Shown here: in pieces, positions 26,330 to 37,000 of the stretch
Layout: every line of letters starts with the position of its first letter
Position numbering within the stretch: the stretch's first letter is position 1
Source of the DNA: Craterostigma plantagineum
Lineage: Eukaryota > Streptophyta > Magnoliopsida > Lamiales > Linderniaceae
Assembly: GCA_027422505.1 (NCBI GenBank)
Contig: JAPQWV010000493.1
Coordinates: forward strand, 62,001-126,000
Length of the DNA stretch: 64,000 bases
Reading direction: 5' to 3'
Notes under the pieces: generated by a model
Seen by the model: only the letters and a program-made list of their open reading frames with translations
Database searches by the model: none
What the model was told of the DNA's origin: nothing
Program-made: the position numbers and the translations under genes

Positions 26330-27706
26330 CTACTCGTGAGGTGCGCCAGTCAACGTAGCAGCACCTTCGTCTTCCTCGTCGTCGAATTCTTGCTCCACCC
26401 CTTTAACCTCAGAAACGTAGTGCATCAGCATGTTCTCAACCCCAGATTTCAGGGTCACGGAAGAACTAGGGCATCCGCTGCAAGCTCCTTGCATCCTCAG
26501 CTTGACGACTCCCCTGTCCGAATCGAACCCAACGTACTCGATGTCTCCACCGTCGTCTTGCACGGCGGGGCGTATGCGAGTCTCCAGCAGTTCTTTGATC
26601 ATCGCAACTGTTTCCGAGTCGTCTTCTTGGATGGCCGTGTCCATTGAAGCCGCGGCGTTCGAATCTAAGAGCAGAGGCTGGCCCGACGAGTAGAAGTCCA
26701 TGATTGCAGCGAAGATTTGAGGTTTTAGGTAGTCCCATGAGCTATCGCCTGATTTTGTCACTGTTACGAAATCTGAACCGAAGAAGACCCTAGTAATTCC
26801 TGAATCATCAAGGGTGTTACAGAAGTTAGGACAATGCTTTGTAGGGCAAATTTTGCAATTGTTCTGCTTCAACTATGAACTGTTATGTAACAGCAGAAAC
26901 TATCTTCAGTTGCATAGAAATCAAAGGAAGGATTCTGAAAAGTAAATCGAATAAGGTCAAGGTGATGCTGATGCTCACTCGTAATCTTAAACCACGAAAC
27001 AGCATTAGATTTTCTCAACCAAACAACGTACGACAGCACGAAAGTTGCAGAATCGGTCAGAATTCAGAAAATGGATAGAATGTAAGAGAAGGGGACTAAA
27101 CCATCTATGCTGAACAACGCCTTGGCCAGCGGTGAACTCATAGCAGAACGAGCATTTGGAAAATCTGAGCTTCCACTCTCCATAACTGGCTTCCCGGGAT
27201 AGAACATGAGAGAAGCTGGATTGGGAGTTGATTGCGTTTGGATGAACATACTCCTTTTCTGCCCTGTAAATGAGAATAAAATAAAATATATCAGATTATG
27301 CCCCAATTTGAGGAGCCATGGCGATTTGGGACTCATGTAACAACTACAACTAGCAAACAATGCCGAATCAAACGCCTTTCGGATCAGATAACCGCCATAA
27401 TCATAGTTTCTTGTAAGCATATCAATCGATCGACGGAAGAACAATAAATAATGACATTATCTTAACGACAAAAAAGATTAGACCTTGGAAATGATTCTTC
27501 GATGGGGAGACATGTACATATGATTTCAACGAGCTGGAATCTGAAAATAGAGTTGTGATTGAAGAAAATTCACGTTCATGAGATAAAGCTCGAGAATTTC
27601 CCAGCCTCGATACCCGCGAAATAAAGGGAGTTGATGGTATTCCGCCGTTGCTGCTGCTACTCCTCGAGACAATTGCTCGACGCACTAATTTCCCCAAAAT
27701 TCTCAT
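26330..27706 (-). CDS. Mitochondrial NifU-like Fe-S protein (NFU4/NFU5 type)
   Basis: Three exons (27706-27484, 27263-27102, 26799-26330) give 855 nt, 284 aa. The Arg/Ser-rich start [20 protein letters not shown] is a mitochondrial presequence. The Nfu N-terminal domain begins at [19 protein letters not shown] and continues through [20 protein letters not shown] and [16 protein letters not shown]. The C-terminal NifU domain has [19 protein letters not shown] and the cluster-binding CxxC in [20 protein letters not shown]. The tail is acidic. These proteins pass [4Fe-4S] clusters to mitochondrial apoproteins such as lipoyl synthase. The domain set separates it from plastid NFU1-3. Frame is intact. 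Confidence 0.93.
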
Positions 27707-28162
27707 TGATTTCTTAGTTTTCTCGACGCTGCGTGTACAGAAAAGTCGAACACGATGAAGATGGGGCTTTGAAGAATTTTCTTACAGCAGTAATAAGAAA
27801 AGTGAAAGATATGACGAGCGGAGAAGAAACGTTCTATCACGTGGCGTGCACGTGGCATATTATTATTTATTAACTTGAATAAATATTAATGAAATAATGA
27901 AGAGAAGTTTCGCGAACAACAAACAGTCGTCAAAGCTCAACCCACCCTATCAATAAGATATCATCTCTCTTCTATATCGACCTCGAACCCTAAATACCAA
28001 ATTAGTATTCCTCGATGTTATTCTAGCTGATGATTCAGGTCGATCCGTATGTGTTCATGGCGTTGGATTTCGAATCCATCTGCTGGTTTTGATGATCAGT
28101 TATTGCATTAAAGAATCATCCAAAGAAACTGAGCGGAGAAGTCCTAGTTATTGTTACTATCC
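27707..28162. promoter_or_regulatory. Divergent promoter of NFU and R3H genes
   Basis: 456 bp separate two start codons on opposite strands. A CACGTGGC G-box-like site lies at 27839-27845 and a second GCACGTGGC at about 27848-27856. Leaders of both genes must lie here. A TATA box for either gene is not obvious. Confidence 0.45.
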
Positions 28163-30173
28163 ATGGAGAATTCTGCGACTTCATCCGCTGATGAAGGTCC
28201 TGAGTCGTGGGAGGTAGCTGATTTAGACGCGAGCTTACAAATTTTGATGATATCAAGAAAAACTGGATATAACAACGATGAGGACGACACCGACGGTAAC
28301 AACCATGATAAACAAGCTTGGGTTCCTGGGGATTCGGGTATTGGTACGAAGAGGGAGGGCACGGCCTCTGGCATATTGGAAGAATTGATTAACACTGTTG
28401 ATCAATTTCTGAGGGAAGCCATACAGAATCCTCGGGAGCGTGTCTCTGGTAATATGGAAATGTTTGTTACTTGGTGCTTGGGATAGTGTACTGCAGTGAA
28501 TGGAGTGGCTGCTTTTGTTTTCTAAATTAAATGTATTTACTTTGGGGCTTAATAGGAAACAAGTGATTTGATGTTAACATGGTGATTCCTTTTTTCCTTT
28601 CAGTTTTACGTATGGAGCAGGATATCGAGAGGTTTGTTCGTGATGCTAGTAGGGATTACATGGAGTTCCAACAATTGCCAACGTCTTACTTGCGTTTAGC
28701 TGCACATCGTTTGGCCCAGCACTATTCCTTGCAGTCCATGGTCTTAATGGATGCTAATGTTCCTGATGGATCTGGCTCCAGAATCATTCTTCAAAAGACA
28801 CCTAATATGCGTCCTCCTTTGGTTCGTCTTGCTGACATCCCTGTGAGTTTACCTTCTCAAGAGAGTGGTTCGGTCAAGGTTGCAATCAAGCAGAGGCCGC
28901 AAAAGGGTCCATTGAGTAACAACAATTCAGATTCTAACAATGTAAAATCAAATAGTTCTAAAAGTGTTGAAGAGAGGAAAGAGGAGTATAATAGGGCTAG
29001 AGCTAGGATATTTAGTTCCAATAGTTCTGGGGGTACTTCTGGTGGAAAGTCAGAGAACACTCTCAACGCTCAGGATTGCCTCGACCATGGGTCAAGGGGA
29101 GAAGATAGAATCTTCACGGGAAGTGCTTCTGATGCGGTGATTGGTAGAAGTCTCTCTGACTCTTCCGTAACTAGCGGTAGATCAACTAGATCAAGGCCAG
29201 AAAAGGAGCCAATTGGACGGCCAAAAAATAATAATAAAGTTGCAATATTTCGGGATCGTGAAGTTGAGCTTAAGGACCCGGACTATGATAGGAGTTACGA
29301 CAGGTATTTTTATTGATATTTGCCGTTCTATTTGTTGCCTACTGGTATCACTTCAGCATGCTCATCATTGTGATGTGTAAAGTTGCTCTTTGTTTCCCCT
29401 TTTGCTTGTTGATTGCTGATCTATGCATTTTTATTGTAAGCCTGTGATTTGTTGCCTTTTTATTTTCGATTTCCATGGTTACTCTGTTCTTCTCCTTTTT
29501 TATGTCATTAGATAGCATGCGTAGCTGATTAAAACAAGCTGCTTGTGATTGATTAGCATCTCCGAATCAATATATTGGAAAATGATTTTGTCACCCAAGA
29601 GTTGCAACAATGCATGGAATGCACCTAATATTGAAATTTGTTCAGATACATGCAGAGATTCGACCCAGGATTTGGATCAAGCGTTGGCCCGTATGCTGTT
29701 CAGCCCATGTATGCCCCTGCAATAAACTACAACACTGAATTCCCACAGCTTGGTTCGGGTCACAGATCCCCAGTTTCTACAGAGCATCACTCCATCCCCA
29801 GCACCTTGCTGGGCATTGGGTGGCTCCCTCTGCCCATGCTGGCATGGGATATACTCCAGCTGAGGCCATGTATTCTCCCTTCAGTATGGGCCATGTCAGT
29901 GCACGTTCCAGCTCTGGTCTCTACTTACCTTCTGCTCCGTACACTAGCCAACGACCTGGTATACCATATGTCCATCATCTCGATCAAGTTCATCAGTCTC
30001 TTTCACAGGTATGTTTTGAAGATGCCACATCATTGATATAGTTGAAAGTTTCAGCATTTTCGTGTATGTTTTGTTATCTACCTTTTCCAATGCTTCATTT
30101 TTTTTTTTAATTCTTGTTTCAGTCTCATCTGAGACAATCTGATGCAAGTTTTGGATTAGCCCGGCCCCGTTGA
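28163..30173 (+). CDS. R3H-SUZ domain nucleic-acid-binding protein, one frame break in exon 3
   Basis: Exons 28163-28448, 28604-29303, 29646-30008, 30123-30173. After an acidic N terminus (ILEELINTVDQFLREAIQNP) comes the R3H domain (ERFVRDASRDYMEFQQLPTS, YLRLAAHRLAQHYSLQSMVL) whose RLxxHRxAxHY core binds single-stranded nucleic acid. It is followed by a SUZ motif (VEERKEEYNRARARIF) typical of R3H proteins bound to mRNA. The C-terminal half is low complexity and proline/tyrosine-rich (YDRSYDR|YMQRFDPGFG), ending SHLRQSDASFGLARPR. In exon 3 the frame shifts near 29790: upstream reads VSTEHH, downstream PQHLAGHWVAPSAHAGMGYT lies one frame over, as if one C were lost. Likely cytoplasmic RNA binding. 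Confidence 0.85.
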
Positions 30174-31126
30174 GGGCATGGGCAGTGCCTACACCCTGGC
30201 AGAACATGTTACGGGCTCGGGGTTTCTATTTGGCTTCTAGGGGAGCATATGTTTGCCCTAACGGGCCGGGATGTAGGCATAAAAAAACTGGGAGATGGTG
30301 AATGGTGGATTCTTGCGCACACGCTCCATAGATGTTCTGCCCGTTCATCTAATCTCAGTTGATTCTCGCTTCATAATGTTCGATGAAGCTTTGTTAGCAG
30401 TGGCATTGCCAAGGTATTGAATGAGCTCCCTAGAGCTCTTCCTTCAGGATTCCATATCATGTGGTGATGATGACTATGGAATGAATGACTGAGATGTTGA
30501 ATATCAACATGGAATATGAGAATCAGAGTTTGAACCGTGTGTTTCTGTTTCGACACAGGTACATTGTCCTATTTGTGCAAATGCATCCGTCCTTTTTTTT
30601 TCGTAAGTTTGTTTGAATTTTAACCTGGGATTTGATTGGTTTGAGTGATCTTTTATTCTGTTAGGCAAACGCAAACAGCTCCTTCAAGAATTGGCTCTGT
30701 CATTTTTGTGGATCTTTCCATGCCGTCGTTGGTACTCTCTGGCTCTCTGTTGTAACTCTTGTTTTCCCGTCGAAATTGTTTCAAGATTGAACTCTGTTAT
30801 GTATTTTATGAACAGTTTAATTAAGTTCCATCTGTCTTCGTTCTTTCATTGCTATAAAATGATTGAATGCTTGTAATCTTATCGAACAAAACTGGGTAAA
30901 AGTATGCATTTAGTTTTTTCCGTCATCAAGTGCTCCTAGCGTATCATCGAGATATCTCGCATAAGTACGAGATTTATTCTCCCACGCATACATATTTAAA
31001 TGGTCATTAACTTTACCACAATAAAACAAATTAAATAACAATAATACAACGGGTGAGAACGGAGAGAAAACAGGGTCAATTTAACAGCATTTATTCTAAT
31101 AAAAAAATTCGAATTAATTTGAATTA
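30174..31126. other. 3' UTR of the R3H gene and AT-rich spacer
   Basis: The T-rich segments to about 30880 resemble a long 3' UTR, possibly with introns (TTTTTTTTTCGTAAG near 30595). After 30900 the DNA is AT-rich. The small ORFs here have no recognisable features. Confidence 0.4.
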
Positions 31127-31257
31127 GGTTGCGTTTGGATTGGTGTATTTGAATTGAAATCCGTGATTTGAAATTATGAATTCTGAAATCCAAATTTTAA
31201 ATCCAAATCCACCGTTTGGCAAACGTTAGGATTTCGGAAATCCGAATTTCAAAATGT

Positions 31258-31490
31258 GCTCGAGCTCTCGAGCCGGCTTGAGCCATCGGTCATCGAGCCC
31301 GAGCTGGCTCATCGAGTTCGCGAGCCGACTTGACTCATCGGTTGTCGAGTTCGCAAGCCGGCTCGACTCATCGGTCGTCGAGCTCGAGCGGGCTCGTCGA
31401 GCTCGCGAGTTGAGTTAACTCATGTCATCGATCTCGTCGGCCGACTCAACTCGTCGTTCGTCGAGCTCGCTGGTCGGCTCGACTCACGTT
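31258..31490. repeat. Minisatellite with 33-bp units and 19-bp short units
   Basis: The array is built from GAGTTCGCGAGCCGRCTYGA plus CTCATCGGTYGTC (33 bp). There are about six degenerate copies, with two 19-bp shortened copies (GAGCCCGAGCTGGCTCATC at about 31299 and GAGCTCGAGCGGGCTCGTC at about 31384) lacking the middle. It is strongly GC-rich in an AT-rich setting and contains many CGAG/CTCG palindromes. No coding function is evident. Confidence 0.75.
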
Positions 31491-31493
31491 TAT

Positions 31494-31526
31494 CAATAAT
31501 AATAATAATAATAATAATTATTATTT
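31494..31526. repeat. (AAT)n microsatellite
   Basis: A run of about eight AAT triplets directly follows the minisatellite and passes into ATTATTATT, so it can also fold back. Confidence 0.9.
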
Positions 31527-32217
31527 TAAGAAAATAATCACGACAAGATTTGGTAATTCGAAAACGGACCGTTTCCGATCGAATTTCAAATCCATCAAAA
31601 GACAAGCGCTCGGATTCTCCCGATTTGGATGAAATCGAAATCCAAATTCGAGCGGTTGCCAAACGGGTGATTTGAATGAAATTCGATTTCAAATCGAAAT
31701 CCCCGATCCAACGTAGCATTAATGTTTTTAAACTCTGAATTTATTCAAATTAACCAATTCGAATAAAAAATTTCAAATTAAAAATAATTAGTCGAATTTT
31801 TATTTGAATAAATGTCATTTTTCTATCTGAATGTTATCCACCAATTCGAGTTCGAATAATTCGACCAAAAATTCGAATAAACCATTTTCTGTTCGAAAAC
31901 GTCGATTTCAGGCTCAAAAATACGAAAATTCACTCAGATTTAGGGTTAATAAGTTAATAATCACGAACCTATCGATTAACATCTCATTTCGACATGAAAT
32001 TTCAGTCGAGCGGATCACAAAGCTAATCAAACCTTCGTTTTTTTTCAAAATCCAATCCTTTTTTTCAAATTATAAAAGCTAGAATTTTTTTTAATTTCAT
32101 ACAAAACTAATCCTATTTAACAAAAATCCCCATAAAACATCTATGTCATAGTTGAAAAAAAATCAATTTCAATTTTTCACATAATTCTAGCAATATTAAG
32201 TAAGACGTTGACATAAG

Positions 32218-33065
32218 TAGTTAAGAATAGGGGTGTGCATGGTGCGGTTTTTGGCGGTTTTCGGCCAATTCCGCACCAAACCACTATATGCGGTTTTTTG
32301 AAAAATAATTCTCAAATCGCGGTTTTGAAAAATAAAACCACGCGTACGGTTTCGAGCGTTTGGTGCGGTTGAGGTGCGGTTTCGCGGTTTTTAACCGAAC
32401 AAATAACATACTTATATTTTATCGAATAAAAAAATAGTTTTTAAAAGCGTTAGGCGCAAAATGTGATGAGACATCACCTTGCCTCAGAAACAAGTCGCAA
32501 GTCGACATATTTGCCTCATATATCGAAGCATCACCGTTGTCCAAAAAATTAGTATCGTTATCTTATTTTATATTAGGGGCTAATTTTTTAATATATTGGT
32601 TTTGCTTTGTGGTCCGATTGGAAGCTCAAAATATAGAAGCAAAAAAAAGTTATTAAATGTGCGAGACATATCTATTTTAACCCTACATGTTCGGATGTTT
32701 ATTCTTATAGAAACATGTTTAACATAAAAATTAGAATTAAGTATGTTAGTAATGATATCACTTTCCATATGATCAACAAATTTAGCATATAATTAAAAGA
32801 CTTATTAGTAAAGAAAAATAATTAAACTAAAATATCGCTAGAGTACGATTACCATAAAGAAAAGTTAGATATAATTATAAAAAATATAGAAAACTAAAGT
32901 GCGGTTCGGTGCGGTGCGGTTTGTACCAAAAATTCACACTGCACCATTATTACGGTGCGGTTTTGTAAAATTATACCGCAGTTTTGACGGTTAATTGTAT
33001 TATGTGGTGCGGTGTGATGCGGACGTTTTTTTTAAAACCATTGCACACCCAACTAGTTAAGAATA
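32218..33065. mobile_element. Nonautonomous DNA transposon, 824 bp, flanked by 12-bp direct repeats
   Basis: TAGTTAAGAATA occurs at 32218-32229 and 33054-33065. Between them the element begins GGGGTGTGCATGGTGCGGTT and ends ATTGCACACCCAAC, giving a terminal inverted repeat around GGTGTGCA. Both subterminal regions (32240-32400, 32895-33030) are packed with GTGCGGTT/AACCGCAC words, as expected for subterminal transposase-binding repeats. The middle is AT-rich and non-coding. The direct repeat is longer than the 8 bp of hAT elements and close to the 9-11 bp of Mutator-like elements; part of the match may be chance. Superfamily is left open. Confidence 0.7.
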
Positions 33066-33132
33066 CACTATAATTAGATTCATAGTATGTTTCTGAAAAG
33101 GGCCGACTTCGAAGGACTGGGCCCCACGTACC

Positions 33133-33142
33133 TATATAAAGC
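33133..33142 (+). promoter_or_regulatory. TATA box of the Ser-rich protein gene
   Basis: CTATATAAAG lies about 70 bp after the transposon end. A leader exon would follow (about 33165-33319) with donor CAG|GTTGGATT and an intron running to CAG|GTTACTTT near 34004, 36 bases before the ATG. The transposon therefore sits immediately upstream of the core promoter. Confidence 0.55.
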
Positions 33143-34039
33143 CCAAGTAACAGTTGACCACGCCCACGGACGCCGGAAAATTGAACAATTTAAAAAGATA
33201 TTCGAAATATTTGACAACGTCATCCTCTGTCTGCGGCTCTCTTGTTATTTTTTATTCTTCGATTATTCTTCGTCAGCAGTTTTCTCCTCGTCGATCCAAT
33301 TTTCGATCGCTGAATGCAGGTTGGATTATGGACGTTTGTAGTAGTTATCGTGAATGAATTGTGGTGTCGTGTGCTGAAACTTTTTTGTGGTTTGGTGATC
33401 TGTGTGTAAACCCTAATTCTGGGTGGGTTCTACTGGGATTAGGTTTTCTGAATGGTCGTTGTAGATTTTCTAGGGTATATCGATGCTTCTTATCTGAAAT
33501 TGGTATGTTGTTGGTTGATTTGTTGCTCTGTTGGATCCACTTCGGACTCTACTGAGGATTTCGATTTTTTTCTTTTTCGATATGCTCCCGACGTCTGTAT
33601 TATATTCACGTTTTTTTGTTTGTCAAGGTTAACTTTGATTGTGTCTGTGATAAATGCAGTGCCGACTTTGTATTATATATCTGGACATTGAAATCATGTA
33701 AGTTTCAGCATATGGTCGAACTTCTTTTACTGAATTTAATTAAGTTGTTCGCTTACTTTAACGGAAATGGAAACGTTTGTATGCATCAGTTATATCAACA
33801 TGTATAGTTTCTATACTCGTTGATGCTGATGTAAGTTTCCAAAGAAATTTCCCTTGTTGGATAGTTCAATTTTCATGTGGAACTCTAATAGACGCAGTTT
33901 TATATCTCAGGCATTTCTTGAATTTATAGCTTCGGCGCCTTGAGTTATAATTTGTCATTTGATTTGCTGCTTTCTGCTTTCTAATGCATGCCACTGATAA
34001 TCAGGTTACTTTCCATTTCCAAAGCTTCTATTTCCATTA

Positions 34040-37000
34040 ATGGACAGAACTTCAACTTCGAGATTTGAGTTAGGATCAGTCAGTCCTGGCCCTGGTTTTA
34101 CGGAAAACTACCAAAATGGTCCAAGGGGACACTTGGTCCCTAATTTAGGAAGGTCTTCAAGTTTCAAACAGAGTGCCGAGAATAGAAGCTTCAGTTCTGT
34201 AAAAACTAATCCCAGGAGAATTGTTTCGTTATCTGGAGAAGTACCTTCGTTATCCCAGATGCTGAATCCGATCTTCACTGGTGATTTGAAAAACGGACGG
34301 ACTAGTGAAATGAAGAGGGTGATGAGTTTTTCGTTCAGCAGCGATGTGGAAGACAATTCTTTTGGGGTTTCTCACTCCAAGAATTCACCTCCGGTGCCTA
34401 CTGAAGAATCGAGAGGACTCAAAGCGAGTGTATCAGAGAGCTGTGTTAAAGCTACGTAAGTGTGTATCCTATCTTTTTCAGCATTCATTACAAGATATTT
34501 TTAGCGCTATATTTATTTGGCACATCCTAGTTCATGGTTGCTGTCTTGTTTAACTCGTGTCCGTCTTTTGTTTTATAAATGATTAACATCCACACTAAGA
34601 TTATCAAACTTCGTTTCCAACTGAGGCATTAGACTGAGACTTATTCTTTTGATCAGTGTCAGATCAAAAAAGTCGGATGAACATTTAAGTATGCTGAACA
34701 GATTCTTCGAGGGTTTTCACTCAAAGAAGCAGCGTAGTGGGTTACTGACACGTGAAAGATCTAGCGGTTCAACTCTGAAGACTGGATCTCTGGTACAACG
34801 AAATCCATCAGAATCAGGAATTTCAAAACATGATGACCGGCCTAAAAAAGGGCGATCTTAATAAACGGTTGCGAACATCAGCGGATTCCAAGGTTAGTGG
34901 ATACTGTTCATTCTGGTGTTCTCTCCTATTTTTATTGATCCTATGTTCTCATTTCTACCTAAGTGATAAGTGAATTGGTTTAAAATTGGTCTAGGTCTAG
35001 GTGCCAGGCATTTCCCCATATCTCACTTTAGGGGGATGCTCTTTGTTCTGTTGTTTCAAATGTTGGAGATGAGGGGGCTGGTAACTTACGGAAGTAGACT
35101 GGGCCGGGAATGGTGGGCTTTAAGAAAAATTGCTACTAAACCCTTAGAAAAAACATATAGTAAAAACTCCCCAGCAAACCCTACTTTACAAATTATTCCC
35201 TTTCATCCACTCTTCTCTTCCACTACATATCTCGCCGGACATAATGATATCTCGACTGCTAGATCCTGGTCCATCTTGCTGCCCGTGGCAAGATTTATGT
35301 CGAATAGAAACATTTAGCTATGTAAGTGCTTAAACTTAAAATTCGAAATTAGAAAAGATAGTTATCCGTCGCAGCTCGCTAGGCGCTAGGCATTGGACGA
35401 ATGCCTCCCTACCGCCGAGCACCTTCTGCAGCATTGATTCCAATCTGTTTATTGGTTACTCTAGATCCTGTTACCAATAATAGTATTGTAATTGTGTTAG
35501 TTAACCCGTCAGTAAGGGCGTCAAAGAATTTGGTGATTTTCGTACTGGATTTGCTAGGCAGACTTGCATGAATGACTCTTGTTGGAGTCTTCTATTTTTG
35601 CAGTTTAAGAGTTTGTTTAGTTGATTTTTTGCCCAAATGTGAATGATTTCCCCGGCAACATAGTAGTTTATACATAGTATGTTGATGTAGACAACAAGAA
35701 AGAAAGTCTCAAGTATTCTTTTATTTCATTCTATTATCTGAATGATGTCACAAGCCACGTCTTCTCTTTCAGTCGGACTGCAGGAATATTGGAGTAATAC
35801 GTCAGCCTTTGATGGTGGCCAAAGAAAACGACATGCTTAATGATATTAATGAAGTTTCTGAAATGGAGGAAAAAATACGAAAATTACCTTCCAGTGGAGA
35901 GGGGTGGTACAAAAAAATGAAGAGGAAGCGATCTATGGGTGCCGTAATTTCAAGACCTGTAGATGATGAAGCAACAATAAAACGAAACATGCCTCCCGAG
36001 CAAACAATATACAGTAGTCTCCAGTCTGGTGAATCCACACCAAATTTCAGGTCAGGATGTTTCTAAGTAGCTTAGTGTTCTTTTTCCTTCATATGACGTC
36101 TCTTAATCATCTGAAAAGCTTAATTCCATCTCTTACTGAGAATTAGTTATGCATGTGAAAGTAAAAGTAGCTATATATTAGTCCCATCTCATCGTCAATA
36201 TATTGAATTGGTCCGTGAATTAGGTTGTACTCGAAATAGCTGATGTGGGAATTTGTGAAGAAGTGGATGTGTGCACAGACTTGTCAAGGCTCTTTAGATT
36301 TGGTTATATCTAGTTCATAAGCGGATAAATCAGGCAAAAAAGGCTTGTTAAATCTGAGAGTTTCATTAAAAAACCATATGGTTTTAGGTGGTGTGACCTC
36401 TCTAAATAGGCATATGAGGCTGATATGTGTTTCCTTGCAAATATTTATTCATTCTTTAGATAGTTGAGATGATTTTGCAGGCTCTAAAATTGTCAGTTTA
36501 TGCCAATTTACAAGAGGCTTGATCTTTGTGAATCGTCTTTTGTGTTGCTAGCTGAATGGCATGACAACTTGAAGCACATCGTTGTGGCTATGAACACCGG
36601 CTAACGTATCTATTTTTATTGGAAACCTGACAGATCCAGTGCTTCTGGTGGCAGTAATAAGTCAGATACTGTGTTTTCTACTGTAGCTTCAGCAGCTCAC
36701 CCACCTTAAAAATGGATAAAGAGAGATCATTGCTCACAAGGGATACTCCTGCTGGACCAATCAAAGAGCGAGAATTAGGGATAAGGTATGTTTCCCAGAA
36801 TCCCGCATTTGCCTGTAACTTAGATGTTACTGTTCTACCTGCTTTGCTGATAACCTCTATATTTTCAGTATCCTCTTTTGTGTGTACTCAGAATCACCTT
36901 ATCTTCTTCTATCTTGTGTCATCCACAATCTATTTATGGACCCTTGATAGAAAATTTTTCCTTATATATTTAAGGTTGAACAATCGAGATGAGTACCATG

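Larger units (their letters stand above)
31127..31718. mobile_element. Fold-back/MITE-like element with long imperfect terminal inverted repeats
   Basis: The left end GGTTGCGTTTGGATTGG (31127) pairs with the reverse complement of the right end (CCGATCCAACGTAGC, to about 31717). Further in, CACCGTTTGGCAAACG (31210) pairs with CGGTTGCCAAACGGGTG (31651). Between these the arms are both rich in GAAATCCAAAT-type words, so the arms extend about 110 bp. Flanking TTA trinucleotides (31124-31126 and 31719-31721) could be a target duplication, as in PIF/Harbinger MITEs, but three bases prove little. There is no transposase. The loop carries a GC-rich minisatellite and an (AAT)n run. Confidence 0.6.

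Noticed and set aside
32218..32229. Assigning the 824-bp element to hAT or Mutator outright
   Set aside because: The 12-bp repeat is too long for hAT and slightly long for Mutator, and no transposase is present.
34970..35317. 115-aa plus ORF inside an intron of the Ser-rich gene
   Set aside because: It lies between well-defined exons with good splice borders and has no recognisable features.
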